A stretch of 10,119 bases of DNA, taken from Spirochaetaceae bacterium. Lineage in GTDB: Bacteria; Spirochaetota; Spirochaetia; Treponematales; Breznakiellaceae. Position 1 is the first letter of the stretch. Each line of letters opens with the position of its first letter. The position numbers and the translations under genes were made by a program. Below, in pieces: positions 1 through 5,065 of the stretch. The notes beneath the pieces were generated by a model that did not search any database, had not been told where the DNA came from, and worked only from the letters and a program-made list of their open reading frames with translations. The stretch covers positions 1-10,119 of the forward strand of contig JAIRXO010000290.1 of the NCBI GenBank assembly GCA_031268255.1, given 5' to 3'.

Positions 1-209
1 CTGGCCGTAACATTGATAATGGTGGTGTAGGTGGGATCCATGGTAACGATCACCGTGACCTTACCGCCAAAACCGGCTTTTGTACCTGACGCGGAAAAGG
101 GGTCGCCGGTATCACCCGAATCAGCTTCTATGCCCGGCGGGCAGCCGGTAAGCGTAACGACTAATGCCACGATGGCAATCAGCAGCAATAACGCTGGTTT
201 CTTGATCAT
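1..209 (-). CDS. FMN-binding-type lipoprotein, C-terminus cut by window edge
   Basis: The first 69 codons are present; the rest lies beyond base 1. The start is the ATG at 209, preceded five bases upstream by a full AGGAGG (215-220). Residues 1-23 form a lipoprotein signal: Lys3-Lys4, a long Leu/Ile/Val run, then lipobox L20-T21-G22-C23. After a Gly/Ser/Asp-rich linker comes GFGGKVTVIVTMDP, closely matching GFGGEVTVSVTMADG in the lipoprotein encoded at 1235-1597, so the two are paralogues. The part carrying the expected D-x-x-S-G-A-T flavin-attachment motif would be outside the window, so FMN attachment is inferred from the paralogue only. The start lies 9 bases after the stop of the beta-barrel gene, with the Shine-Dalgarno overlapping that stop, so the two are very probably co-transcribed. 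Exported lipoprotein is nearly certain; FMN-binding is likely. Confidence 0.8.
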   Translation of the reverse strand, partial: MIKKPALLLLIAIVALVVTLTGCPPGIEADSGDTGDPFSASGTKAGFGGKVTVIVTMDPTYTTIINVTA

Positions 210-218
210 TCTTTCCTC

Positions 219-1235
219 CTAAAACGATATAAGCGTCAGGCCCAGCCCTACGCTGTGATCGGGATTCTTCATATCCGCCATGTGCAGCCGGTACTGAAGG
301 TATATGTACGCGCCGCCGGAAAGGGCGTAATCAACATAGGGAACCAGGTCCAGATTTATGGTCGTAAAGTAGTCGGGGCTTTGCAGTTCCGCTTCCAGTC
401 CGGCGGTCAGCGAGGGCGTAAGCCTGTAGGAGACTTCGGGATTAAAGAGCAGATTAATGTCCGTGTCGGAATCGCCGTACACGGTCTGGGATGCATGCAG
501 GGACACGGTCAGGGGCCGCATGATCCGGTAGCCTATTTTTTCGTCAATAGTAACGGAGCCGCCTGAGTCCCAGGTGTCGGTCAGGTCCCGGTAGTCTATC
601 TCTATGCCCGCGTCGGTCAGTTCGTAGATTCCGGTATAGTTAAAGCCGAATATCACCCTTCCGACCCCGCCGCGGTCATAGGCGGCCACGGTGTTAAACA
701 GGGGGTGTATATAACTCGCCCCCAGGATCATGCCGTTGGCGAACTCTTCGCCGTCATAGCTTGTGTCGCCGCTGTCTCCGGCGGGGAAGGCCGCTCCCAG
801 GTTAAGGCCGCCGAGGAACCGGGGCTTAAACTCAACCCTGAATCCCCTGATGTTTTTGTCAAGGACATGTTCCTTCTCAAGGCTCGTTACCCACACTCCG
901 TCACTGATCTTCCCCAGGGACAGGCGGACCTGGTCGTCCAGAAAATTAACCCAGCCGTAGGCGCCCACAAGGGAAACCTCATTGCCGGCGACATCCTGGA
1001 ACAGGGTGTCAAGTTTTACGCCGAATATACCGCCGGTATAGGTTCCGGTAAGGTCAAACTGAGTCGGCCCTTTGGTTTCATGGTGGTCCGTATGGTTCTG
1101 CGTGATGTATTCGTCAGAGCCGTGGGGAGAAGAGAACTCAAGGCCGGTGTAAAATTCTCCGTTCCAGACCAACTGGGCAAACGCCCCGCCACTGACAACG
1201 GCGCATAACATAACCAGAATAAGCAATTTTTTCAT
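219..1235 (-). CDS. Outer-membrane beta-barrel (porin-like) protein
   Basis: A protein of 338 residues from the ATG at 1235. A GTG one codon earlier (1238) is possible, but the ATG overlaps the previous gene's stop as TGATG, which favours it by translational coupling. Residues 1-20 are a signal peptide (Lys2-Lys3, hydrophobic core, cleavage after AFA, mature QLVWNGEFYTGLE). The mature part has no cytoplasmic-type domain. It consists of alternating polar/hydrophobic stretches separated by Gly/Asp/Asn turns, rich in Tyr, Phe and Trp, and ends in LTLISF with a terminal Phe typical of outer-membrane barrels. I do not recognise a named family, and number of strands and substrate cannot be read from the sequence. 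It sits between two FMN-type lipoprotein genes in one operon, so a joint envelope function is plausible. An autotransporter-like or adhesin barrel cannot be excluded. Confidence 0.75.
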   Translation of the reverse strand: MKKLLILVMLCAVVSGGAFAQLVWNGEFYTGLEFSSPHGSDEYITQNHTDHHETKGPTQFDLTGTYTGGIFGVKLDTLFQDVAGNEVSLVGAYGWVNFLDDQVRLSLGKISDGVWVTSLEKEHVLDKNIRGFRVEFKPRFLGGLNLGAAFPAGDSGDTSYDGEEFANGMILGASYIHPLFNTVAAYDRGGVGRVIFGFNYTGIYELTDAGIEIDYRDLTDTWDSGGSVTIDEKIGYRIMRPLTVSLHASQTVYGDSDTDINLLFNPEVSYRLTPSLTAGLEAELQSPDYFTTINLDLVPYVDYALSGGAYIYLQYRLHMADMKNPDHSVGLGLTLISF

Positions 1236-1597
1236 CACTGCCCCGCCGTAATCTGATCTATGGCCGCCTGGGCCGCCGTACTGATGGCGCGGGTGGTTAC
1301 GGTCGCCCCGGAAAGGGCGTCGATATCCGCCGTGTTGTTTTTAATCATGATGTCGGGCGCTCTGGCCACCGCTATGCCCCCCATAGAGGGGGTTTCCCCG
1401 GGAGCGGTGATGGTGACGGCGGTGATATACCCGTCCGCCATGGTAACGCTGACCGTTACCTCCCCGCCGAACCCGTTCGCCGTGGCCGTGGCACTGCCCG
1501 AGGCGCTGCCCATGGATGCCGCGGCTCCGCCCGTACTCGCGCAGGACGCGCACACCAGGACAAGGCAGACAAGTCCCGCGCTAATAGCTGTTTTCAC
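1235..1597 (-). CDS. FMN-binding domain lipoprotein
   Basis: A protein of 120 residues. The start is the GTG at 1597, chosen because GGAGG (1604-1608) lies six bases upstream and because the reading begins with a signal peptide; a longer in-frame reading to 1849 crosses the leader and is not supported. Residues 1-19 are a lipoprotein signal with a relaxed, spirochaete-like lipobox ending CASC (Cys19). A Ser/Ala/Gly linker follows, then an FMN_bind domain (about 43-116) with the DALSGATVTT motif, in which Thr99 matches the threonine to which ApbE transfers FMN through a phosphodiester bond. The protein is therefore predicted to be an envelope-anchored covalent flavoprotein carrying electrons. 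Few domains besides this one are present, unlike RnfG or NqrC, which are longer. Its stop overlaps the start of the barrel gene. No ApbE gene is in the window. Confidence 0.85.
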   Translation of the reverse strand: MKTAISAGLVCLVLVCASCASTGGAAASMGSASGSATATANGFGGEVTVSVTMADGYITAVTITAPGETPSMGGIAVARAPDIMIKNNTADIDALSGATVTTRAISTAAQAAIDQITAGQ

Positions 1598-1803
1598 TCT
1601 GTACCTCCAAGAATTGTTTTGTTGTGGAAAAAAATAGTGACAAAAAAAGCCGCCTCTGGCGCATACGCGGACAGGGCGGCTTTTGTTTGCAACGGTACCG
1701 GTGAGGATATGGGTTTGCCCTCGGGCAAGGCCGGAGGCAAATTTTTCCCGGTATACGTGTATTGCTTTACACGGGACGGAGTTTAGTAAGAGATAAAGAA
1801 GGG
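1598..1803 (-). promoter_or_regulatory. Structured 5' leader of the FMN-lipoprotein operon (candidate attenuator)
   Basis: If transcription starts near 1803, the leader is about 200 bases and hairpin-rich. It contains CGTGTA/TACACG arms (1756-1761 and 1768-1773, six-base loop). It also has TACCGG/CCGGTA arms (1696-1701 and 1748-1753) enclosing TTGCCC/GGGCAA (1715-1720, 1723-1728). A terminator-like stem with a T run follows (1642-1684), then the GTG start 45 bases later. Order and spacing resemble an aptamer followed by an expression platform, but I recognise no known riboswitch class and cannot show a mutually exclusive antiterminator. The alternative is simple read-through insulation from the upstream rluA-type gene. 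Confidence 0.4.
1642..1684 (-). terminator. Intrinsic terminator-like hairpin with T run
   Basis: Perfect arms AAAAGCCGCC (1645-1654) and GGCGGCTTTT (1675-1684) enclose a 20-base loop that can itself fold (GCG CATA CGC). On the minus strand the GC stem runs into seven consecutive T (1648-1642). On the plus strand it is followed by TTTTGTTT, so it could act both ways. It lies downstream of the pseudouridine synthase gene and 45 bases before the FMN-lipoprotein start, so it may end the former transcript or attenuate the latter. Confidence 0.7.
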
Positions 1804-1809
1804 TATTAC

Positions 1810-1849
1810 ATATTAGAGAGAGAGAGAGAGAGAGCAAGAATCGTGCCAA
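1810..1849 (-). promoter_or_regulatory. Candidate promoter with CT-repeat spacer
   Basis: On the minus strand, a -10-like TAATAT (1815-1810) directly follows the CT tract. TTGCTC (1837-1832) is 16 bases upstream, with a spacer made wholly of CT repeats. A better -35 match, TTGGCA (1849-1844, five of six), is 28 bases upstream, too far at the present repeat number. The predicted start is near 1803. The promoter is inferred from sequence only. Confidence 0.4.
1815..1834. repeat. (AG)10 dinucleotide microsatellite
   Basis: Ten uninterrupted AG units (CT on the minus strand), with no comparable tract elsewhere in the window. Tracts of this kind change length by slipped-strand mispairing. It lies between candidate -35 and -10 elements of an envelope-protein operon, the classical position for phase variation by promoter spacing. 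Confidence 0.95.
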
Positions 1850-1854
1850 GCAAA

Positions 1855-1947
1855 CTATTTAGCGGTAAAATATTCATCAATTTCATTCCTGGTGACACCT
1901 CGTATGGCTACTAATTCATTTATACCATATATTTTAAATAATATCAA
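1855..1947 (-). pseudogene. Possible short coding remnant, unrecognised
   Basis: In an AT-rich spacer, one minus-strand frame reads about 30 codons to a TAG (1857-1855) and gives a protein-like stretch, NELVAIRGVTRNEIDEYF, with a heptad-like charge pattern. There is no Shine-Dalgarno or good start (only a TTG at 1947), and the frame runs back into the end of the neighbouring pseudouridine synthase gene. It could be the tail of a decayed gene, or chance. I do not recognise a family. Confidence 0.25.
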
Positions 1948-1954
1948 TAAAAAA

Positions 1955-2614
1955 TCATAAAAATTCGCTTTTTGTACATATGTCCGTCATAAAAGCCCTG
2001 AAATAATCCGGCAGGGGGGCTTCCACGTCAAGGGCGGCATACTCACCGTGTCCCGCTATGGAGAGGCGCGCGGCGTGGAGGAGGAGCTTTTTGAGGCCCC
2101 GTTCTTTTTTTAGCCGTTTGTTAAGGGCGAAATCGCCGTATTTTTCGTCACCCAGGATGGGGAGGCCCAGGGAGGCAAGGTGGCGTCTGATCTGGTGCAT
2201 GCGGCCTGTATCCAGTTCCAGTTCAAGGAGGGAAAAATCCCCTTCTCCTGAAAGGAGCCGGTATCCGGTCCGCGACTGTTTCCGCACGCCCCGTATGACC
2301 AGGTCATCGTCAATGGTTCCCGCGTCCGCTTCGGGTCTTCCGGCGCAGAGGGCAAGGTAGTGCTTGCGGGCGCGGCGTTCCGCCATGACGGAGGCATAGT
2401 ACCCTGCCGCTTCTTTGCTCTTTGCCACCAGTATGATGCCCGAAGTATCCCGGTCGAGGCGGTGTACCAGAAAGGGTTTGCCCGCCCATTCGCGTTCCAG
2501 GAGGGTGTCCAGGGAAAGTCCTACCCCTTTTCCGCCCTGAACGGCAAGTCCTGAGGGTTTGTCAAACACCGCGCAAAAATCATCCTCGTACAGCACGGCA
2601 AGCCTCTTCAACAT
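1955..2614 (-). CDS. RluA-family pseudouridine synthase
   Basis: Converts specific uridines in rRNA or tRNA to pseudouridine in the cytoplasm. The start at 2614 (219 residues, MLKRLAVLYEDD) is chosen because GAGG (2621-2624) lies six bases upstream; the ATG at 2626 is an alternative, and the longer reading to 2695 would overlap the divergent gene's start. Family signatures run in order: VFDKPSGLAV (about 16-25), the catalytic HRLDRDTSG (51-59, with Asp54 as the expected nucleophile), and LDTGRMHQIRRHLASLGLPI followed by GDEKYG. There is no N-terminal S4 domain, so it is a short member like RluA itself or TruC rather than RluC/RluD. The target uridine cannot be inferred. The gene is divergent from the transglutaminase-like gene, with a perfect palindrome in the shared spacer. 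Confidence 0.92.
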   Translation of the reverse strand: MLKRLAVLYEDDFCAVFDKPSGLAVQGGKGVGLSLDTLLEREWAGKPFLVHRLDRDTSGIILVAKSKEAAGYYASVMAERRARKHYLALCAGRPEADAGTIDDDLVIRGVRKQSRTGYRLLSGEGDFSLLELELDTGRMHQIRRHLASLGLPILGDEKYGDFALNKRLKKERGLKKLLLHAARLSIAGHGEYAALDVEAPLPDYFRAFMTDICTKSEFL

Positions 2615-2650
2615 ATAATTCCTCATAGTTTTGCCCTGAAAGGCGCGCAG

Positions 2651-2671
2651 GGGCTGGGAAAAATCCAGCCC
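2651..2671. promoter_or_regulatory. Inverted repeat in divergent promoter region
   Basis: GGGCTGG (2651-2657) and CCAGCCC (2665-2671) are perfect 7-base arms around the seven-base loop GAAAAAT. It sits between the divergent starts at 2614 and 2694. It could be a repressor operator serving both genes or a small RNA hairpin. No T run follows on either strand, so it is not a terminator. Confidence 0.4.
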
Positions 2672-2693
2672 ATGGAGTAGACTTACTATTGTC

Positions 2694-3875
2694 ATGCGTA
2701 TTCCCCGCGTTTTCCTTATTATGGGCCTTTTTTTCGTTTTTGTTCCAGCGTTTTCTCCCGCCGAACCTCTCCATTCCCCTACCTGGGGGTTCAGCCTGGA
2801 TACTCCTGAGGGGTATTTTTATGAGTCCGGTGACGGAAGGGACCGCTTTTCTTTTGTTTCGCCTGACGGGGGCATCATCGACCTGGCTGTCTATGGTCCG
2901 GGAACTTTTGAATCTCCCGAATCCCTGGCCAGGGACATAAGGACAAGGCTCAACAGCCGGGGCGACATCAGCCCCTATACCTACCACGGGAAAAAAGCCG
3001 CCATCATGGAGTTGAATATTTCCCGGCCAGGAAGCGCGCTCTCGGGCTGGGTTCTCTGTGTGGAGCTTGAGGCAAGGCAGGGCGGCTCCCCTCCCCTGCT
3101 CGCGGCGCTGGCATACGGGCCGGCCTCAATGAGGGGACTCCAGCCCGTTCATCTTTCGGCCCTTGATTCCATAGCCCCCAGCGAAGCGGAAAAGCGCGTC
3201 AGCGGCCCTGTTACCGAATTCAGCTATCCCCGGGGGGACCTTGTCCGGGCGGGCATAGCCGGAAAGAACCTTGCGGCATGGATAGGGAGAAACGACGCCG
3301 AAGCATCCCAGGCCCTGATCGAACGGGAATTTTCCGTGTTCCGGGGCTATCTTGATTCTCCCCTGTGGAAAGAAGCCTGGATACGCTTTTACCGCGCCCT
3401 GTTCAGGGATTCCTACGAAAGGCTGGCCGATCTTGCCTTTATTTTTGAACGGGACTGGCATGAGAAGTATATACAAAACCGGACCGGGGATGCCCGTAAC
3501 GATGACGAAGGCCGCGCGCGGGATTTTGCCCGCGCCGCCCTCGCCTGGGTACAGGGCTTTTCCTACGAACGCGATTTACAGGGCAGTGATTTTGTCAATC
3601 TGACAAGCGCCGCCACCGAAGGCAGGGGCGACTGCGACAGCCGGGCCCTGCTCTGGGCTATCATCCTCGCAAGGAACAATATCCCCGCTGCCATCATGGT
3701 GTCCCGGCACTACAGTCACGCCATGGGCCTGGCCCAGGTCCGGGGACCGGGGGCGGTTTTTGCGCTTGATGGCCGGAACTGGATAGTCGCCGAAACCACC
3801 GCCAATGTGGATATTGGCCGCATAGGCGAATCGGTAAGCGACCCGGCCCACTGGATAGGCATTATATTCAAATGA
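2694..3875 (+). CDS. Exported transglutaminase-like superfamily protein
   Basis: A protein of 393 residues with an N-terminal signal peptide (Arg2, Arg5, hydrophobic 7-20, cleavage near AFSPAEP). The region of about 30-160 is a beta-rich module of unknown family. The C-terminal part (about 270-393) fits the transglutaminase/protease-like fold. It has GRGDCDSRALLWAIILARNN with candidate nucleophile Cys314, HYSHAMGLA with His342 (or His339), and NWIVAETTA, where Glu367 occupies the usual acid position. Catalysis (thiol protease or amide transfer, perhaps on cell-wall or envelope protein) is inferred, not shown. There is no clear Shine-Dalgarno before the ATG. A later ATG (codon 10) lacks one too and would remove the arginines of the signal peptide, so the first ATG is preferred. 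It ends 9 bases from the convergent EIIA gene with no terminator hairpin between. Confidence 0.75.
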   Translation: MRIPRVFLIMGLFFVFVPAFSPAEPLHSPTWGFSLDTPEGYFYESGDGRDRFSFVSPDGGIIDLAVYGPGTFESPESLARDIRTRLNSRGDISPYTYHGKKAAIMELNISRPGSALSGWVLCVELEARQGGSPPLLAALAYGPASMRGLQPVHLSALDSIAPSEAEKRVSGPVTEFSYPRGDLVRAGIAGKNLAAWIGRNDAEASQALIEREFSVFRGYLDSPLWKEAWIRFYRALFRDSYERLADLAFIFERDWHEKYIQNRTGDARNDDEGRARDFARAALAWVQGFSYERDLQGSDFVNLTSAATEGRGDCDSRALLWAIILARNNIPAAIMVSRHYSHAMGLAQVRGPGAVFALDGRNWIVAETTANVDIGRIGESVSDPAHWIGIIFK

Positions 3876-3884
3876 GTGCCCGGA

Positions 3885-4538
3885 TCAGGTCTTGCTGCAG
3901 AGCAGGCTGTAGGCGGCTCTTGGTTCAGAGACGGCAAGCAGGGCGTTGCGGAGTTCGGCGTTTTTGAGGCGGTCGCTGAAAAAGGAAAGGGTCTGGAGAT
4001 AGTAGGCGTGCTGGTTATAGGCCGCGGCTATCATAAAGATGAGCCGTACCGGCTGATCGTCAAGGGCCTGAAAATCCTGTATATCCACGCGGCTTATTCC
4101 AACGGAAACTACCAGGTCGGTTACCGAGGCAAGCCTGACATGGGGTATGGCTATGCCCCGGCCTATGGCGGTGCTCATCAGTTCTTCCCGCTTGAGGATT
4201 TCCTGGGTCAGTTCATGGCGGTTTTTGATCTGGGGCGACTGGGCGAGATTATCAGAGAGGGCCAAAAGGGCGTCCCGTTTGGCCTGAAAATCCAGAAAAA
4301 CGATGCGGTCCGGGGAGAGTATGTTTCCAACCTGCACGCTTGCGTAACGGCTGATCATCCTGTCGGAAGAGAGACGGTCATTCACCCATTTTTCTATTTC
4401 GGTTTTTTTGAAACGCCACACCGTGCCTATTTTACCCGAAGGTATCTCGCCTTTTTGGGCCCAGTCATACACGGTACGTTCCGAAACCCGCAGGTACTTT
4501 GCCACTTCGTCAATAGTCAATATATCATCATCAATCAT
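3885..4538 (-). CDS. HTH-EIIA fusion: PTS EIIA (Ntr/fructose type) with excisionase-like DNA-binding domain
   Basis: A protein of 217 residues from the ATG at 4538; the upstream in-frame TTG at 4592 contains the candidate promoter and is rejected. Residues 5-55 are an excisionase/MerR-type helix-turn-helix (LTIDEVAKYLRVSERTVYDW, then GKIGTVWRFKKTEIEKWV). Residues about 72-215 are an EIIA domain of the PtsN/FruA class. His133 in IAIPHVRL is the residue phosphorylated by HPr, and DDQPVRLIFMIAA is the usual following strand. Spirochaetes often keep stand-alone PTS pieces without sugar permeases and use them for regulation. The direct fusion suggests a DNA-binding regulator switched by phosphorylation, though the partner and target genes are unknown. 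It lies 71 bases after cdd on the same strand, with its own candidate promoter, and converges with the gene ending at 3875. Confidence 0.88.
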   Translation of the reverse strand: MIDDDILTIDEVAKYLRVSERTVYDWAQKGEIPSGKIGTVWRFKKTEIEKWVNDRLSSDRMISRYASVQVGNILSPDRIVFLDFQAKRDALLALSDNLAQSPQIKNRHELTQEILKREELMSTAIGRGIAIPHVRLASVTDLVVSVGISRVDIQDFQALDDQPVRLIFMIAAAYNQHAYYLQTLSFFSDRLKNAELRNALLAVSEPRAAYSLLCSKT

Positions 4539-4544
4539 ACTATT

Positions 4545-4573
4545 ATTCTGTAATATACCGCAGAATACGTCAA
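4545..4573 (-). promoter_or_regulatory. Candidate promoter for the HTH-EIIA gene (leaderless transcript)
   Basis: TTGACG (4573-4568, five of six to the sigma-70 -35 consensus), a 17-base spacer, then CAGAAT (4550-4545, four of six). Only six bases separate the -10 box from the ATG at 4538, so the predicted transcription start falls on the A of the start codon. No Shine-Dalgarno is visible, which fits a leaderless mRNA. Confidence 0.45.
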
Positions 4574-4583
4574 GTGATAACAC

Positions 4584-4611
4584 AAAACGCAAGGCTTTTA
4601 CCCCGCGTTTT
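4584..4611 (-). terminator. Weak terminator-like hairpin after cdd
   Basis: Minus-strand arms AAAACGC (plus 4605-4611) and GCGTTTT (plus 4584-4590) enclose a 14-base loop. The left arm overlaps the cdd stop codon. The stem is only 7 bases and AT-rich, so termination would be partial. Confidence 0.3.
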
Positions 4612-5011
4612 ACCTGTCCCCAAGTTCATACAGTGAATCATGGGGCAGCAGGGCTCCTATGGTGGTATCCACCTGCTGTCCGCCCCTGCCGCCAAAGCGT
4701 ACCGGCGCCGCACTGTCCATAAATTCGCTTAAAACCTGACGGCAGGCGCCGCAGGGGCCCACAGGATAATCAGCGTCCGGCGTGGCAATGGCCAGGGCGC
4801 TAAAGCGTTTTTTCCCCTGGCTCACCGCCGCCATGACCGCGCCCCGCTCGGCGCAGATGGTAAGGCCGTAGGAACGGTTCTCCACATTGGCCCCGCGTAT
4901 AACAGAACCGTCTTCGGCAAGAAGGGCGGCGCCTACCCGGAAATGCGAATAGGGGGAATACGAATTAGCGGCGGCATCCCAGGCCGCTTTGAACAGCGCG
5001 TCCATGTCCAT
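4610..5011 (-). CDS. cdd: Cytidine deaminase
   Basis: Deaminates cytidine and deoxycytidine to uridine and deoxyuridine in pyrimidine salvage, in the cytoplasm. The 133-residue length is that of the homotetrameric, one-zinc class. The start is the ATG at 5011, preceded by GGAGG (5017-5021) at five bases; the upstream in-frame TTG is part of the Shine-Dalgarno region and is rejected. Key residues are NVENRSYGLT (42-51, substrate pocket), Cys53-Ala-Glu55 (zinc ligand and catalytic proton shuttle), and PCGACRQ with Cys87 and Cys90 as the other zinc ligands. All catalytic residues are intact; the variation from the common TNCAERTA to TICAERGA is minor. The gene is divergent from the beta-propeller operon and is followed by the HTH-EIIA gene. 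Confidence 0.97.
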   Translation of the reverse strand: MDMDALFKAAWDAAANSYSPYSHFRVGAALLAEDGSVIRGANVENRSYGLTICAERGAVMAAVSQGKKRFSALAIATPDADYPVGPCGACRQVLSEFMDSAAPVRFGGRGGQQVDTTIGALLPHDSLYELGDR

Positions 5012-5025
5012 AAAAACCTCCAAGA

Positions 5026-5054
5026 TTGACAGTTCACCTGTCTTCTACTAGTAT
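5026..5054 (+). promoter_or_regulatory. Sigma-70-type promoter of the propeller-LytM-methyltransferase operon
   Basis: A perfect TTGACA (5026-5031), a 17-base spacer and TAGTAT (5049-5054). The predicted start is near 5061, only about five bases before the ATG at 5066, so the mRNA would be almost leaderless; AGGA at 5060-5063 is too close to the ATG for a normal Shine-Dalgarno. The -10 box overlaps a minus-strand TATACT (5055-5050) that could be the -10 of cdd. Confidence 0.6.
5028..5042. promoter_or_regulatory. Dyad in cdd/propeller divergent spacer (candidate operator)
   Basis: GACAG (5028-5032) and CTGTC (5038-5042) flank a five-base centre. The dyad overlaps the plus-strand -35 box and the expected cdd 5' end, so a bound protein could affect both directions. 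It is short, so chance occurrence is possible. Confidence 0.3.
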
Positions 5055-5065
5055 ATCATCAGGAT

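Noticed and set aside
1711..1740. Two 10-base blocks (minus strand GCCTCCGGCC and AGGGCAAACC) identical to conserved blocks of the c-di-GMP-I riboswitch.
   Set aside because: They occur in the opposite order, only seven bases apart, with no room for the second helix and no GAAA loop; even a circular permutation does not fit. GGGCAA is explained as the arm of a local hairpin.
1598..1849. N-terminal extension of the FMN-lipoprotein reading to 1849.
   Set aside because: It would bury the lipoprotein signal peptide inside the chain and translate the terminator stem and CT tract. The GTG at 1597 has a GGAGG at ideal spacing.
3876..4553. Plus-strand open frame of 225 codons antisense to the HTH-EIIA gene.
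   Set aside because: The opposite strand carries clear EIIA and HTH motifs; this frame has no recognisable features and starts right at the neighbour's stop.
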